Positions 7,548-16,504 of a DNA stretch of 38,679 nucleotides are shown here, piece by piece (the first letter of the stretch is position 1; every line of letters starts with the position of its first letter). Under the pieces are notes generated by a model. It searched no databases and had not been told where the DNA came from. It was given only the letters and a program-made list of their open reading frames with translations. Location: positions 1 to 38,679 of the forward strand of contig JAITUA010000004.1 in NCBI GenBank assembly GCA_031286615.1. The letters run 5' to 3'. The stretch comes from Chryseobacterium sp. Lineage in GTDB: Bacteria; Bacteroidota; Bacteroidia; Flavobacteriales; Weeksellaceae. Both the position numbers and the translations under genes were made by a program.

Positions 7548-9905
7548 TTAGTTTCTGTTTTTCAGCATGATCCATCCTGACCAGTTCATCTGAGCTTTTG
7601 ATTTTGGATACTCAAAATTGAACTTATACCAGTATGTTGCTGTAGGAAGTCTCTTACCTCCAACTGTTCCGTCCCAGATAGGGTTTTCTTTTGAGAACCT
7701 GAACATTTCCACTCCATATCTGTCATATACAGAACCTGTAAAGTTTTTAAAGTCTCCAAGAGCTTTAAGATCCAGTACATCGTTGATTCCGTCTTCGTTC
7801 GGAGTAATAATATTGTTGATCTGCAGTGTAAAGAATTCAAGAGATCCTACACAGTGTGTCCCTACTCTTCTGACCAAAACAGTATAATTTGTATTGTCTA
7901 AAAGATTGCTAAACACGTTTGAATCCTGCCAGCTGATTCCGTTGTCAATAGAATATTCCAAAGTACTTGGCATATTGTTCATTGGAGGATTTTCAGCCGT
8001 GATCGTTACTGTTTTCTTAATGCTTTCATAGTTTAATCCAGTCACAAAAGGAGTAGCTGCACCCATTACTTTAGCTTCGAAAACTTTCTTACAAATTCCG
8101 TTATCAATTTCTACGGAATAGATACCCCATTGGTCTACATCAATTTTCTGTGTTGTAGCACCTGTACTCCAAAGATATTTATAACCATCTCCTGCCCCTG
8201 CATCAAGAGTCACTTTATCACCGATACACATTTCAACATCTTTTAAGGGTGACGTGATTTCCGGAGTTACTTCAATTCTTATTGTTGCCGGATTAAGAGA
8301 TTTACAACCTTTTGCTCCAATAGCATATACTGTAAATGTTGTTGTCTGATATAAAGTAACAGTCTGCATGTTTCCTGTTCCCATGAAGTTGCTCCAAAGA
8401 TAAGTATCTCCTCCTTCAGCAGTAAGGGTTACAGATTCTCCCGGACAGATTTTTATTCTGGAAGCTTTTACTTTAGCCGTTGGGGTTACTTCTTTCAGTA
8501 ACTTCAATTCAACCATTTTACTACAGAAACTACCATTGGAAACGACAACATAAAGAATCTGGCCATCGTTACCGTTATAGTTTAATGGAGTCTGAATATA
8601 ATTGTCATTTTGCGCAATTGCATCCGCCTGATTTACATAAAACTTAAAAATAGCTCCTGGTGTCGGGCTGATGGTAGAGGTAATTGTACTTAAATCAAAG
8701 GTAGTAATATCCGGTGTGGTACAAAGCAGTAATGTAGCATCCTGAGCCTGCGGAGTTGTTCCTCCATGAATCTGAATACTAGCCTTACCCGGACATGGAT
8801 TCCCGGGAACACTTACTTCGATAGTATAAGTACCCGGTTGTATAGCCGTAATTGTATTGGTTGTTGCATTAGGTACTGGTGCACCATTATAATACCACTG
8901 ATATACAAGGTTAGGGTCACTTACAGAAGCAGTGATTACCTGAGGTACATTATCACAAACGTTGATATCAGAAGGTAATTTTGTTCCTGCCGGGTCTAGA
9001 AGGTCTACTCCAATATTGAAAGATCCTCCTTCAAGAAATACCGCAGAGTCATAACTGTGGTCACTGTAATCGGCAATTACCATTTTGAAGTGGTATTCCT
9101 GTCCTGCCACTACAGTTGCTGTAGCGGTTAATGGAATTGTTCTTCCGTTAAAGTTGGTTTCCACGTTACCTGTGTTATAGCCGGCAAAATATTGTTCGTT
9201 TACCGCACCACAGCTGGATCCGATTGCAGGGTGAATATTGGTAATACTTACAGGTCCTGCACCTCCGGGAAGGACAGCCATATTCACATAAGGTCCGCCT
9301 GAAGTAGGTCTCAATAAGATTGCAAATGCATCTGCAAAGGTACAAGGGAATGAACCTGTGTATTCTTCGGATGCAATCAAATAATTAAATTTAATCTGAC
9401 TTGTCGTAGGCACGAAGTCAAATTCCAAAAGAACAGCATCATTCAATCTGCTTTCTACTACCCCAATCACCTGTGCAAGATCAGCATCTGATCCTCCACC
9501 ATTGACATCATTAAGGCCATCTTCAAAAGCATTACCAGCTCTTCTTGCATAACCTGTAGAAAGGATAAGCCCATCTTTAAAAGGGAAATTGGTTGTAGCT
9601 TTATGAAAGTACCCCCATGCTCTGTTTGCATCACTTGCAGCATGATTAGGAGTAATTTTCACATTACTTACATTCGGAGTAAGGCAGGTATTAGTCCCGG
9701 ATGAGATCAATACGTCCTTTACCATTTTCTCTATTGTATAACTTGTTTCGGCATACTGTGGAGCATTCACATCAATAAAAACTCCCGCCCTTCTGGATGA
9801 CGCTGTAGGGGTTTTCTTTACTGGTTTCCTGAGTGGCCGGTCTTGCGAAAATAAAAAAGTCGAGATGACTAAAAAAAATAAACAAAGCGGTAGATATCTT
9901 CTCAT
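7548..9905 (-). CDS. Choice-of-anchor L domain protein with T9SS type B sorting domain (paralogue 1)
   Basis: This 785-residue protein is secreted by the type IX system. A signal peptide (1-21) precedes a basic linker and a conserved start motif RRAGVFIDVNAPQY. A choice-of-anchor L domain follows (about 60-300), with the hallmarks WGYFHKATTNFPF, LSTGYA, GGGSDADL, LEFDFVP and SAVFLEGGSFNIG. Ig-like units lie at about 310-385, 484-553 and 555-620, each with C-x-G-D/E-x-V-T-L and Y-x-W signatures. The type B sorting domain (CHU_C/gliding-motility C-terminal type) covers about 697-785, starting NNIITPNEDGINDVLDL and ending SGWIMLKNRN. Type B domains are recognised by the T9SS for export. It is the last and shortest copy of three tandem paralogues, and the ligand is unknown. 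Confidence 0.88.
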   Translation of the reverse strand: MRRYLPLCLFFLVISTFLFSQDRPLRKPVKKTPTASSRRAGVFIDVNAPQYAETSYTIEKMVKDVLISSGTNTCLTPNVSNVKITPNHAASDANRAWGYFHKATTNFPFKDGLILSTGYARRAGNAFEDGLNDVNGGGSDADLAQVIGVVESRLNDAVLLEFDFVPTTSQIKFNYLIASEEYTGSFPCTFADAFAILLRPTSGGPYVNMAVLPGGAGPVSITNIHPAIGSSCGAVNEQYFAGYNTGNVETNFNGRTIPLTATATVVAGQEYHFKMVIADYSDHSYDSAVFLEGGSFNIGVDLLDPAGTKLPSDINVCDNVPQVITASVSDPNLVYQWYYNGAPVPNATTNTITAIQPGTYTIEVSVPGNPCPGKASIQIHGGTTPQAQDATLLLCTTPDITTFDLSTITSTISPTPGAIFKFYVNQADAIAQNDNYIQTPLNYNGNDGQILYVVVSNGSFCSKMVELKLLKEVTPTAKVKASRIKICPGESVTLTAEGGDTYLWSNFMGTGNMQTVTLYQTTTFTVYAIGAKGCKSLNPATIRIEVTPEITSPLKDVEMCIGDKVTLDAGAGDGYKYLWSTGATTQKIDVDQWGIYSVEIDNGICKKVFEAKVMGAATPFVTGLNYESIKKTVTITAENPPMNNMPSTLEYSIDNGISWQDSNVFSNLLDNTNYTVLVRRVGTHCVGSLEFFTLQINNIITPNEDGINDVLDLKALGDFKNFTGSVYDRYGVEMFRFSKENPIWDGTVGGKRLPTATYWYKFNFEYPKSKAQMNWSGWIMLKNRN

Positions 9906-9921
9906 AATATTTTTGTTTCAA

Positions 9922-9929
9922 CAAATTTA
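9922..9929 (-). promoter_or_regulatory. -7 box of paralogue 1
   Basis: TAAATTTG on the minus strand is an exact match to TAnnTTTG, followed by exactly 16 bases and then the ATG. The other two paralogues have the same spacing. No clear TTG lies about 20 bases upstream. Confidence 0.5.
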
Positions 9930-10131
9930 ATTTTTTTTTAAATATCTCACATACATATTTATATTTTTTACCATAAAAAAACAAAATATAAACCTCTTAA
10001 GGAAGATTTTCGTTAATCAATCCCCATTCATACAAATCATAAAGAATGTGGTAGCATCGTGTTACAAATTGTTTTAACATATTTATCCTCTATTTAAAAT
10101 AATTCATAAAACCTAATAACAATTACCTTAT

Positions 10132-10170
10132 AAAACAACAAAATCCTTCATTACTGAAAGATTTTGTTGT
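10132..10170 (-). terminator. Terminator of the second type B secreted gene
   Basis: A 16-bp stem (10135-10150 with 10155-10170, perfect on the minus-strand RNA if one G-U pair is allowed) with a 4-base loop lies just downstream of the stop of the 1192-residue protein. Confidence 0.75.
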
Positions 10171-10192
10171 CTATTTTTTATTTTAATAAATT

Positions 10193-13100
10193 CTAGTTTC
10201 TGTTTTTTAAGAGAATCCAGCCTGAACGCTGTTCCATTTTCTTACTGGCCGGGTTTTCCCATTGTACTCTATACCAATATGTCCCTGTAGAAAGGTTAAT
10301 TCCTTTTAAAGATCCTGTCCAGATAACATTGCCTTTTGAAGCCTTGAATACTTCTGCTCCATATCTGTCAAAGATAGAAGCTGCAAAATCTTTGTAACCA
10401 CTGATTCCTGTGAAATCAATAGTATCATTTACACCGTCCATATTAGGAGTAATGGCATTGCTGATAACGAATGTAAAGTAATCCAGTGAAGTACCGCATT
10501 TAGCACCTTTTACTCTTACCATTAAAGAATACATAGTATTGTTCAGGATACCGGTAAATATATTTGATGGCTGCCACGTCAGTCCTCCATCAATTGAATA
10601 TTCTAAAACACCTCCAGTCGGGTTACTTGCCGTAAGGGTAAGAATGTGATTATCATATACAACATTGGTAAATTGTGGCAGATCAGGATTAATCAGCTGA
10701 GCAGAGAATGTTTTGGAACAGACTCCATTACTGATTATCACAGAATAAGCACCTGCAACATTAGTTGTTATCGTCTGAGTGGTTGCTCCTGTATTCCATA
10801 GGTAGGTATAATTTGGTCCCGGACCTGCATCAAGAGTTCCTTTATCTCCGGCGCAAACAAATACATCTTTCAATGTAGAAACAATTGCCGGAACTACTTC
10901 GATGGTTACTTTAGCCGGATTCACAGAGCTACATCCGTTTCCTCCCAATGCAAATACTGAATATTCTGTTGTGGTAGTAGGCGTAACGACTTGTGTATTT
11001 CCATTTCCGGTAAGTCCTATCCAGTTATAGGTAATTCCTCCTGTAGCAGTCAATGTCACAGATTCTCCTTCACAAATTTTTAATTTGGATGCTGTAAGTC
11101 CTGCTATAGGCGGACCTACCTGAACGGTAACTGATGCCGGTGTTGCAGAAATACATCCGTTTGCTCCAACAGCAAAAACAGTATATACCGTTGTTGTTGT
11201 AGGTGAAACAACCTGAGTACTTCCATTTCCTGTAATACCATTGCCCCAATTATATGTTACACCTCCAGAAGCTGTTAATGTTACAGATTCACCAATACAA
11301 ATACGAGGTACTGATGAAACAACAGCAGCTACCGGTTGTACTTTATCTTCCTGTACTGTTACGGTTGAAGTAAATGTACAACTCAGATTGCCTGGCTGTG
11401 ATACATTAGTAACCGTTAAAGTATAGGTTCCACCGGCGCTTACAACAGGGGTAAGTGTATTGCCTCCAGAGACGATAGTTCCTCCTGTCCATGCAATAGT
11501 AGATCCTGCAGGTACAACAGATGCTGAAGCATTGATTGTAATCTGAGGGGTTGTACAGGTAATTGTTTGCGGTGCAGCAATCGTAAGGGTAGTTTGAGCC
11601 GTGCTTAATAATTGCAGAGATACAACATAGCTGCAACCTCCATTACTTGCCAATACATAAATCGTCTGGCTTCCTCCCGGCGGTGTATATGCTGTAGGTG
11701 TTACAATAAAGTTTCCGTTAGCAGCGTTGGCATCAGCCTGATTTACATAGTAAGTAAAAGTAACTCCACCGGTAGTTGTGATCTGAGGCTGAGCTTCTGT
11801 AAGATTGTAAGTTAATCCTGCCTGATAACATTTATGTAGTATTGCGTTCTGTGCCGTAAAAGGTTCTGATACTTCAATTGTTATGGTGGCAGGGTTTTGA
11901 GACGCACAGCCATTAGCACCTACTGCTGTTACAGTATAAGTAGTGGTAACAGTAGGTGAAACAACTTGCGTACTTCCGTTTCCGGTAAGGCCATTACCCC
12001 AGTTATAGGTAGCACCTCCAGAAGCAGTAAGAGTTGCAGATTCTCCTTTACAGATTTTTATTTTACTTGCAGTAAGTCCGGTAACTGGCGGAGCACTGTT
12101 CCCTGTTACGGTTACATTGCCTACAGCAGTACAGCTAAGATTCCCGGGCTGATAAACTTTTGTTATGGTTAAGGTATAAGTTCCCGCAGCATTGATAACA
12201 GGGTTTAAAGTAGTTCCTCCTGAAACAATATTCCCTCCTGTAGTTGTCCAGTTGAATGTAGCACCTGCCGGATAAACGGAAGCTGATGCATCCAGTGTAG
12301 TCTGAGAGTTAGCACAGGTAAGTACTGCCGGAGGGGCAATAGTAGGTGTCATTTGTGGAGCTTTCACCAGTTGAAGCTGCGCTACTTTTGCACAGAAACC
12401 GTTTGCTACTCTTACATATACCGTTCCACCTGCACTCTGATGAGCTGTTGGGTTAGGAATTGTATTTGTATTTCCTGCATTAGCGTCTGCTAATGTGGTA
12501 TAATATGAAAATACGGCTCCCGGAGTGGTACTTATTGAAGCCTGTGCTGATGTTAAATTGAATGTAGCATTTCCGGCAGCATAACAGGCCGTTAACGTAG
12601 CATTCTGTACTGTAGGAGATGTCCCGCCTACCACAGTAATAGTAGCTTCTCCCGGACAGGTATTCCCCTGGATAAAAACCTTAACAGTATAAACCCCTGG
12701 TGCTGTTGCCGTATAGCTTGCATTGGTTGCCCCGGCAATCGGGTTGGTTCCCAAATACCACTGATAGGTTATATTGGGGCCCTGAACAGAAGCTGTAAAA
12801 GTCTGTGGTGTATTATCACACATATTTACAGAGTTAGGCAGCTGTACTCCTGCCGGGTCTAAAATTTTCACTCCAATATCGAAAGATCCTGCTTCCAAAA
12901 ATACTGCAGAATCAAAGTTGGGATCCTGATAGTCGGCAAGAACGATTTTAAAATGATACGTTTCTCCCGGGATTACAGTTGCTTTTGCTGTAAGAGGAAT
13001 AGTACGTCCGTTAAAATTAGTTTCGATCTGAGCGGTATTGGTACCTCCGTAATAGGCTTCATTTTTAGGTCCGCAGTTTTGATACTGCGGGTGGATATTG

Positions 13101-13771
13101 GTTACACTTACAGGGCCTGCTCCTGCCGGAAGCACTGCAAGATTGGTATAAGCAGGATCAGATGCTTTTTTTAACAGCAGGGCAAAACCATCGGTGATGG
13201 TACATGGAAAGTTCTGCTGATATTCTTTAGAAGCAAATAAATACCTGAAAGTAATTTCAGTAGAAGCAGCAACAAAGTCAAACTCTATAGAAGTTGCATT
13301 GGTAAGGTTATTATTACTGATTCCCAAAGCGTTCGCCAGATCTACATCTCCACCTGTTCCAAGGTCATCGCTTAAAGTTCCCTGAAGAGTATTCCCGGCT
13401 TTATTGGCATATCCGGTAGAAAGTATAATTCCTTTACTAAACGGAAAATTGGTATTTGATTTATTAAAATATCCCCAGCTTCGGTTCTGATTGGAAGCTG
13501 GCAAGTTTGGAGACACCGTTACATTACTTACACTTGAACTGGTACAGGTGGTACCTCCAGATATAAGAACATCATTTATCAACTGGTTTATAGGATAGCC
13601 TGATTCCGGATAACTTGGTGCGTTCACGTCTATAAAAGCACCCGCTCTCAAGGAAGCGGCACTGGGTTTTCTTGCAATTTCCACCCTTCCTCTATTTTGA
13701 GCCAAAATAAAGTCTCCTATGAAAACTAAAAATAACGTTAAAAATAAATTTCCTCTCCTCCTATTTAACAT
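10193..13771 (-). CDS. Choice-of-anchor L domain protein with expanded Ig-like repeats and T9SS type B sorting domain (paralogue 2)
   Basis: At 1192 residues this is the longest of the three tandem paralogues. After a signal peptide (1-24, ending ILAQ) come SLRAGAFIDVNAPSY and a choice-of-anchor L domain (about 50-310) with WGYFNKSNTNFPF, LSTGYA, IEFDFVA and SAVFLEAGSFDIG. The centre is a long series of Ig-like or PKD-like units carrying C-x-GES-x-TLTA-x-GG-x-TYNW, three of them nearly the same. A composite block of about 250 residues is tandemly duplicated, which explains much of the extra length. The C-terminal type B sorting domain begins SNAITPNMDGVNDTIDF and ends RSGWILLKNRN. The protein is expected to be exported and exposed or released, perhaps as an adhesin. 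That role is inference. Confidence 0.88.
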   Translation of the reverse strand: MLNRRRGNLFLTLFLVFIGDFILAQNRGRVEIARKPSAASLRAGAFIDVNAPSYPESGYPINQLINDVLISGGTTCTSSSVSNVTVSPNLPASNQNRSWGYFNKSNTNFPFSKGIILSTGYANKAGNTLQGTLSDDLGTGGDVDLANALGISNNNLTNATSIEFDFVAASTEITFRYLFASKEYQQNFPCTITDGFALLLKKASDPAYTNLAVLPAGAGPVSVTNIHPQYQNCGPKNEAYYGGTNTAQIETNFNGRTIPLTAKATVIPGETYHFKIVLADYQDPNFDSAVFLEAGSFDIGVKILDPAGVQLPNSVNMCDNTPQTFTASVQGPNITYQWYLGTNPIAGATNASYTATAPGVYTVKVFIQGNTCPGEATITVVGGTSPTVQNATLTACYAAGNATFNLTSAQASISTTPGAVFSYYTTLADANAGNTNTIPNPTAHQSAGGTVYVRVANGFCAKVAQLQLVKAPQMTPTIAPPAVLTCANSQTTLDASASVYPAGATFNWTTTGGNIVSGGTTLNPVINAAGTYTLTITKVYQPGNLSCTAVGNVTVTGNSAPPVTGLTASKIKICKGESATLTASGGATYNWGNGLTGNGSTQVVSPTVTTTYTVTAVGANGCASQNPATITIEVSEPFTAQNAILHKCYQAGLTYNLTEAQPQITTTGGVTFTYYVNQADANAANGNFIVTPTAYTPPGGSQTIYVLASNGGCSYVVSLQLLSTAQTTLTIAAPQTITCTTPQITINASASVVPAGSTIAWTGGTIVSGGNTLTPVVSAGGTYTLTVTNVSQPGNLSCTFTSTVTVQEDKVQPVAAVVSSVPRICIGESVTLTASGGVTYNWGNGITGNGSTQVVSPTTTTVYTVFAVGANGCISATPASVTVQVGPPIAGLTASKLKICEGESVTLTATGGITYNWIGLTGNGNTQVVTPTTTTEYSVFALGGNGCSSVNPAKVTIEVVPAIVSTLKDVFVCAGDKGTLDAGPGPNYTYLWNTGATTQTITTNVAGAYSVIISNGVCSKTFSAQLINPDLPQFTNVVYDNHILTLTASNPTGGVLEYSIDGGLTWQPSNIFTGILNNTMYSLMVRVKGAKCGTSLDYFTFVISNAITPNMDGVNDTIDFTGISGYKDFAASIFDRYGAEVFKASKGNVIWTGSLKGINLSTGTYWYRVQWENPASKKMEQRSGWILLKNRN
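10885..12350 (-). repeat. Internal Ig-like repeats with a tandem duplication of about 750 bp
   Basis: Matching Ig-like units (C-x-GES-x-TLTASGG-x-TYNWGNG) lie at about 11113-11330 and 11871-12085, with a third diverged copy at about 10885-11105. A different unit type (TIAxP...INASASV-x-PAG...QPGNLSCT) lies at about 11345-11590 and 12095-12350. Both unit types recur with a spacing near 750 bp, so a composite block has been duplicated. Boundaries are approximate. Confidence 0.75.
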
Positions 13772-13787
13772 TTTATATTATTTTAAA

Positions 13788-13819
13788 CAAAAATACTATT
13801 TTTTTTGATTGAAATTCAA
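13788..13819 (-). promoter_or_regulatory. Promoter of paralogue 2
   Basis: On the minus strand, TTG (13817-13819) is followed after 21 bases by TATTTTTG (13788-13795), an exact TAnnTTTG match. The box ends 16 bases before the ATG, the same distance as in the two neighbouring paralogues. Confidence 0.6.
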
Positions 13820-13894
13820 GTTAACACAATTTACATTATTACTAACGCAAATTTATTTATGTTAGGATATCAACTTTATTTATTTTAATATAAT

Positions 13895-13923
13895 AAAAAA
13901 GACTGACAAAATAGCCAGTCTTT
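13895..13923 (-). terminator. Terminator of the third type B secreted gene
   Basis: A 10-bp stem (13898-13907 with 13914-13923, one G-U pair on the minus strand) with a 6-base loop is followed by a T run in the direction of transcription. Confidence 0.75.
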
Positions 13924-13938
13924 CGATTATAATTTTAA

Positions 13939-16299
13939 TTATTCTATATTTTTAAGTAATATCCATCCTGTTTTTACTGTAACTTCTTTACTCGCAGGAT
14001 CTTCAAAGGTTACCTGATACCAGTAGGTGGAAGTAGGCAGTTTTTTACCCTGGAAATATCCATCCCAATATGGCCTTATCTTTTCAGCTTTGAACACTTC
14101 TCTTCCGTACCGGTCAAAAACCTGTCCGCTGAAATCTTTATAGTTGACCACTCCGCTGAAATCAATAATATCATTAATATTATCCCCATTTGGAGTGATT
14201 ACATTTTTCATAACGAATGTGAAGAATTCAAGGAAACCTACACAGCTCGTAAATTTAACTCTGACCCTGATGGAAATGACTTTATTTTTAGGAACATTGT
14301 TAAATACATTGGAAGACTGCCATGTAACTCCGTTATCTACTGAATATTCCAGAATACCATTACTTGGATTGCTTGCTGTAAGAATCATTGTTCCGTTATC
14401 ATTATAATCCACTTTTATTACTTCAGGAATCACTGCTTTAATAACCTGTGTTTTAAATTCTTTTGAACACACTCCGTTGCTTATCATTACTGAATACTCT
14501 CCCGGAGTTGAAACTGTAATACTCTGACCTGTTTCTCCATTACTCCACTGATAGGTATATCCAGGTCCTGAACCTGCATCCAGAATGATTTTATCTCCCT
14601 GACAGATATGTCCACCTTTTAAGTTTGAAACGATAGCCGGTACTACTTCTATTGTAATACGTGCCGGCTGAAGTGATTTACATCCCTGTGCTCCGATAGC
14701 ATATACGGTATACGTTGTTGTCTGGGTAGGACTTACAGTTCTTATTCCACCAGTAGTGGCTGCAGAATCACTCCATTGATATGTTACTCCACCTGACGCT
14801 GTTAATAACAGAGACTCTCCTGCACAGATTTTTAATCTGGGAGCTGTAAGTAATGCTGTTGGGGTTTCTTCTTTTCTTAAAGTTAAGGTTGCAATTTTAC
14901 TACAGAAAGCACCATTGGAAACCAATACATATAATACCTGTCCATCTGTCCCGTTGTAGGTTGTCAGATTGGTAATATAACTATTATTTTGAGCCTGTGC
15001 ATCAGCCTGATTGGCATAAAAACGGAATACCGCCCCCTGCGTTGTACTGATCAGAGGTTTTGCCGTTTCTAAATCAAAGGTACTGAGTGCAGGTGTTGTA
15101 CAAAGTTTAAGCTCAGCGTTCTGTACTGTAGGGCTCGTTCCTCCGATAATGGTAATGGTAGCCTCACTAGGACACTGATTGCCCGGAACCATTACTTTTA
15201 CAGTATATACTCCTGGCTGGGTAGCAATATAAATAGCATTGGTTGCTCCCGGAATGGCAACTCCGTCTTTATACCACTGATATGTCATTCCCGGAATGGC
15301 TGCTACCTGTGCTTTCAATTGCTTTGGTGTATTGTCACACATGTTGATGCTGCCCGGTAAAACTGTTCCGGCTTCATCTACAATTTTAATTCCGACATCA
15401 AAAGATCCACCTTCCAGAAAAACAGCAGAGTCATGAGAAGGGTCTTTTGCATCTGCCAATACCATTTTAAAGTGATAGGTCTGTCCAGGGATTACATCTG
15501 CTACAGCTGTTAAAGGAGTTGTTCTCCCAAAATAATTAATAACCAAATGCGGGTTTGCCAATGCTCCGAAATAATTTGCATTGATAGGACCACAACTGAA
15601 TCCATTTCCTGCAGGAACAATATTGGTAGCACTTACAGGTCCGGCTCCTCCAGGAAGTACGGCCAGATTAGTATAAGTAGGGTCACCAACTTTCTTTAAT
15701 AATAATGCAAAGGCATCAGAATATCCTGTACATGGATAGTTGGAAGTATATTCATCAGAAACGAATATATAATTAAATTTCACCTGGTTTGAATTGGGTA
15801 CAAAATCAAATTCAAGAGCTACAGCATCCGTTAAGCTAACATTAGCTCCGGTAGCTGCCACAAGATCAGCATCACTTCCTGTTCCTACTGATTGCCCAAC
15901 AGCTGATACGTAGTTATTACCAGCTTCCGAAGCGTATCCTGTAGTCAGGACAATACCATCTGTAAAAGGAAAACTTGTTGTTCCTTTATGAAAATATCCC
16001 CAAAATCTGTTGCTGTTAGTCACATCATGATTAGGAGATACTGTAACGTTGGTAACATTGGCCGTCGTACAATTGGTACCACCATTGATCAAAATATTCT
16101 TCACCAATTGCTCGGGCGTATAGTTTGAAGGTGTATAAGGCGGTACATTCACATCTATGAATGCTCCAGCCCTGAGACTGGCAGCAGAAGGCTTTATCTT
16201 TTCTGATTTTCTGACTGGTCTCGATTGAGAAAATGCAGAAACAGAAATCAATAAAAAAGAAAAAAGGAAAAAATAGTTTTTTAGTCTATAGATTAACAT
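13939..16299 (-). CDS. Choice-of-anchor L domain protein with T9SS type B sorting domain (paralogue 3)
   Basis: This 786-residue protein has the same architecture and almost the same length as paralogue 1. A signal peptide (1-24, ending SAFSQ) is followed by SLRAGAFIDVNVPPY and a choice-of-anchor L domain (about 55-305) with WGYFHKGTTSFPF, LTTGYA, GTGSDADL, LEFDFVP and SAVFLEGGSFDVG. Three Ig-like units follow at about 310-385, 480-550 and 555-620. The C-terminal type B domain begins KNVITPNGDNINDIIDF and ends KTGWILLKNIE. It is the most upstream copy. Each copy has its own promoter-like box and terminator, so the three are probably transcribed independently rather than as one operon. Confidence 0.88.
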   Translation of the reverse strand: MLIYRLKNYFFLFSFLLISVSAFSQSRPVRKSEKIKPSAASLRAGAFIDVNVPPYTPSNYTPEQLVKNILINGGTNCTTANVTNVTVSPNHDVTNSNRFWGYFHKGTTSFPFTDGIVLTTGYASEAGNNYVSAVGQSVGTGSDADLVAATGANVSLTDAVALEFDFVPNSNQVKFNYIFVSDEYTSNYPCTGYSDAFALLLKKVGDPTYTNLAVLPGGAGPVSATNIVPAGNGFSCGPINANYFGALANPHLVINYFGRTTPLTAVADVIPGQTYHFKMVLADAKDPSHDSAVFLEGGSFDVGIKIVDEAGTVLPGSINMCDNTPKQLKAQVAAIPGMTYQWYKDGVAIPGATNAIYIATQPGVYTVKVMVPGNQCPSEATITIIGGTSPTVQNAELKLCTTPALSTFDLETAKPLISTTQGAVFRFYANQADAQAQNNSYITNLTTYNGTDGQVLYVLVSNGAFCSKIATLTLRKEETPTALLTAPRLKICAGESLLLTASGGVTYQWSDSAATTGGIRTVSPTQTTTYTVYAIGAQGCKSLQPARITIEVVPAIVSNLKGGHICQGDKIILDAGSGPGYTYQWSNGETGQSITVSTPGEYSVMISNGVCSKEFKTQVIKAVIPEVIKVDYNDNGTMILTASNPSNGILEYSVDNGVTWQSSNVFNNVPKNKVISIRVRVKFTSCVGFLEFFTFVMKNVITPNGDNINDIIDFSGVVNYKDFSGQVFDRYGREVFKAEKIRPYWDGYFQGKKLPTSTYWYQVTFEDPASKEVTVKTGWILLKNIE

Positions 16300-16315
16300 T
16301 TTGTTTTCATTTGTT

Positions 16316-16323
16316 CAAATGTA
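16316..16323 (-). promoter_or_regulatory. -7 box of paralogue 3
   Basis: TACATTTG on the minus strand is an exact TAnnTTTG match, followed by exactly 16 bases and then the ATG. A TTG lies 16 bases upstream of the box, which is shorter than the usual spacer. Confidence 0.5.
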
Positions 16324-16444
16324 GCAAAAATAATAATAACAAATCAGCCTTTAATGTTACTATTTTTCAAATAAACACCTAGATTCATAATATTTTTTTC
16401 TTATTATTACATTTTCCATAAATCATTTCAGAACGAAAATCCAC

Positions 16445-16476
16445 AAAAAAAACAGATCGATTATATTGATCTGTTT
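16445..16476 (-). terminator. Terminator of the CPBP-rdgB-rnz operon
   Basis: A perfect 9-bp stem (AAACAGATC, 16450-16458, with 16468-16476) with a 9-base loop is followed by a T run on the minus strand, just after the stop of the heptad-repeat protein. Confidence 0.75.
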
Positions 16477-16504
16477 ATATTTCATTATTACGATTCAGTT
16501 GCAG

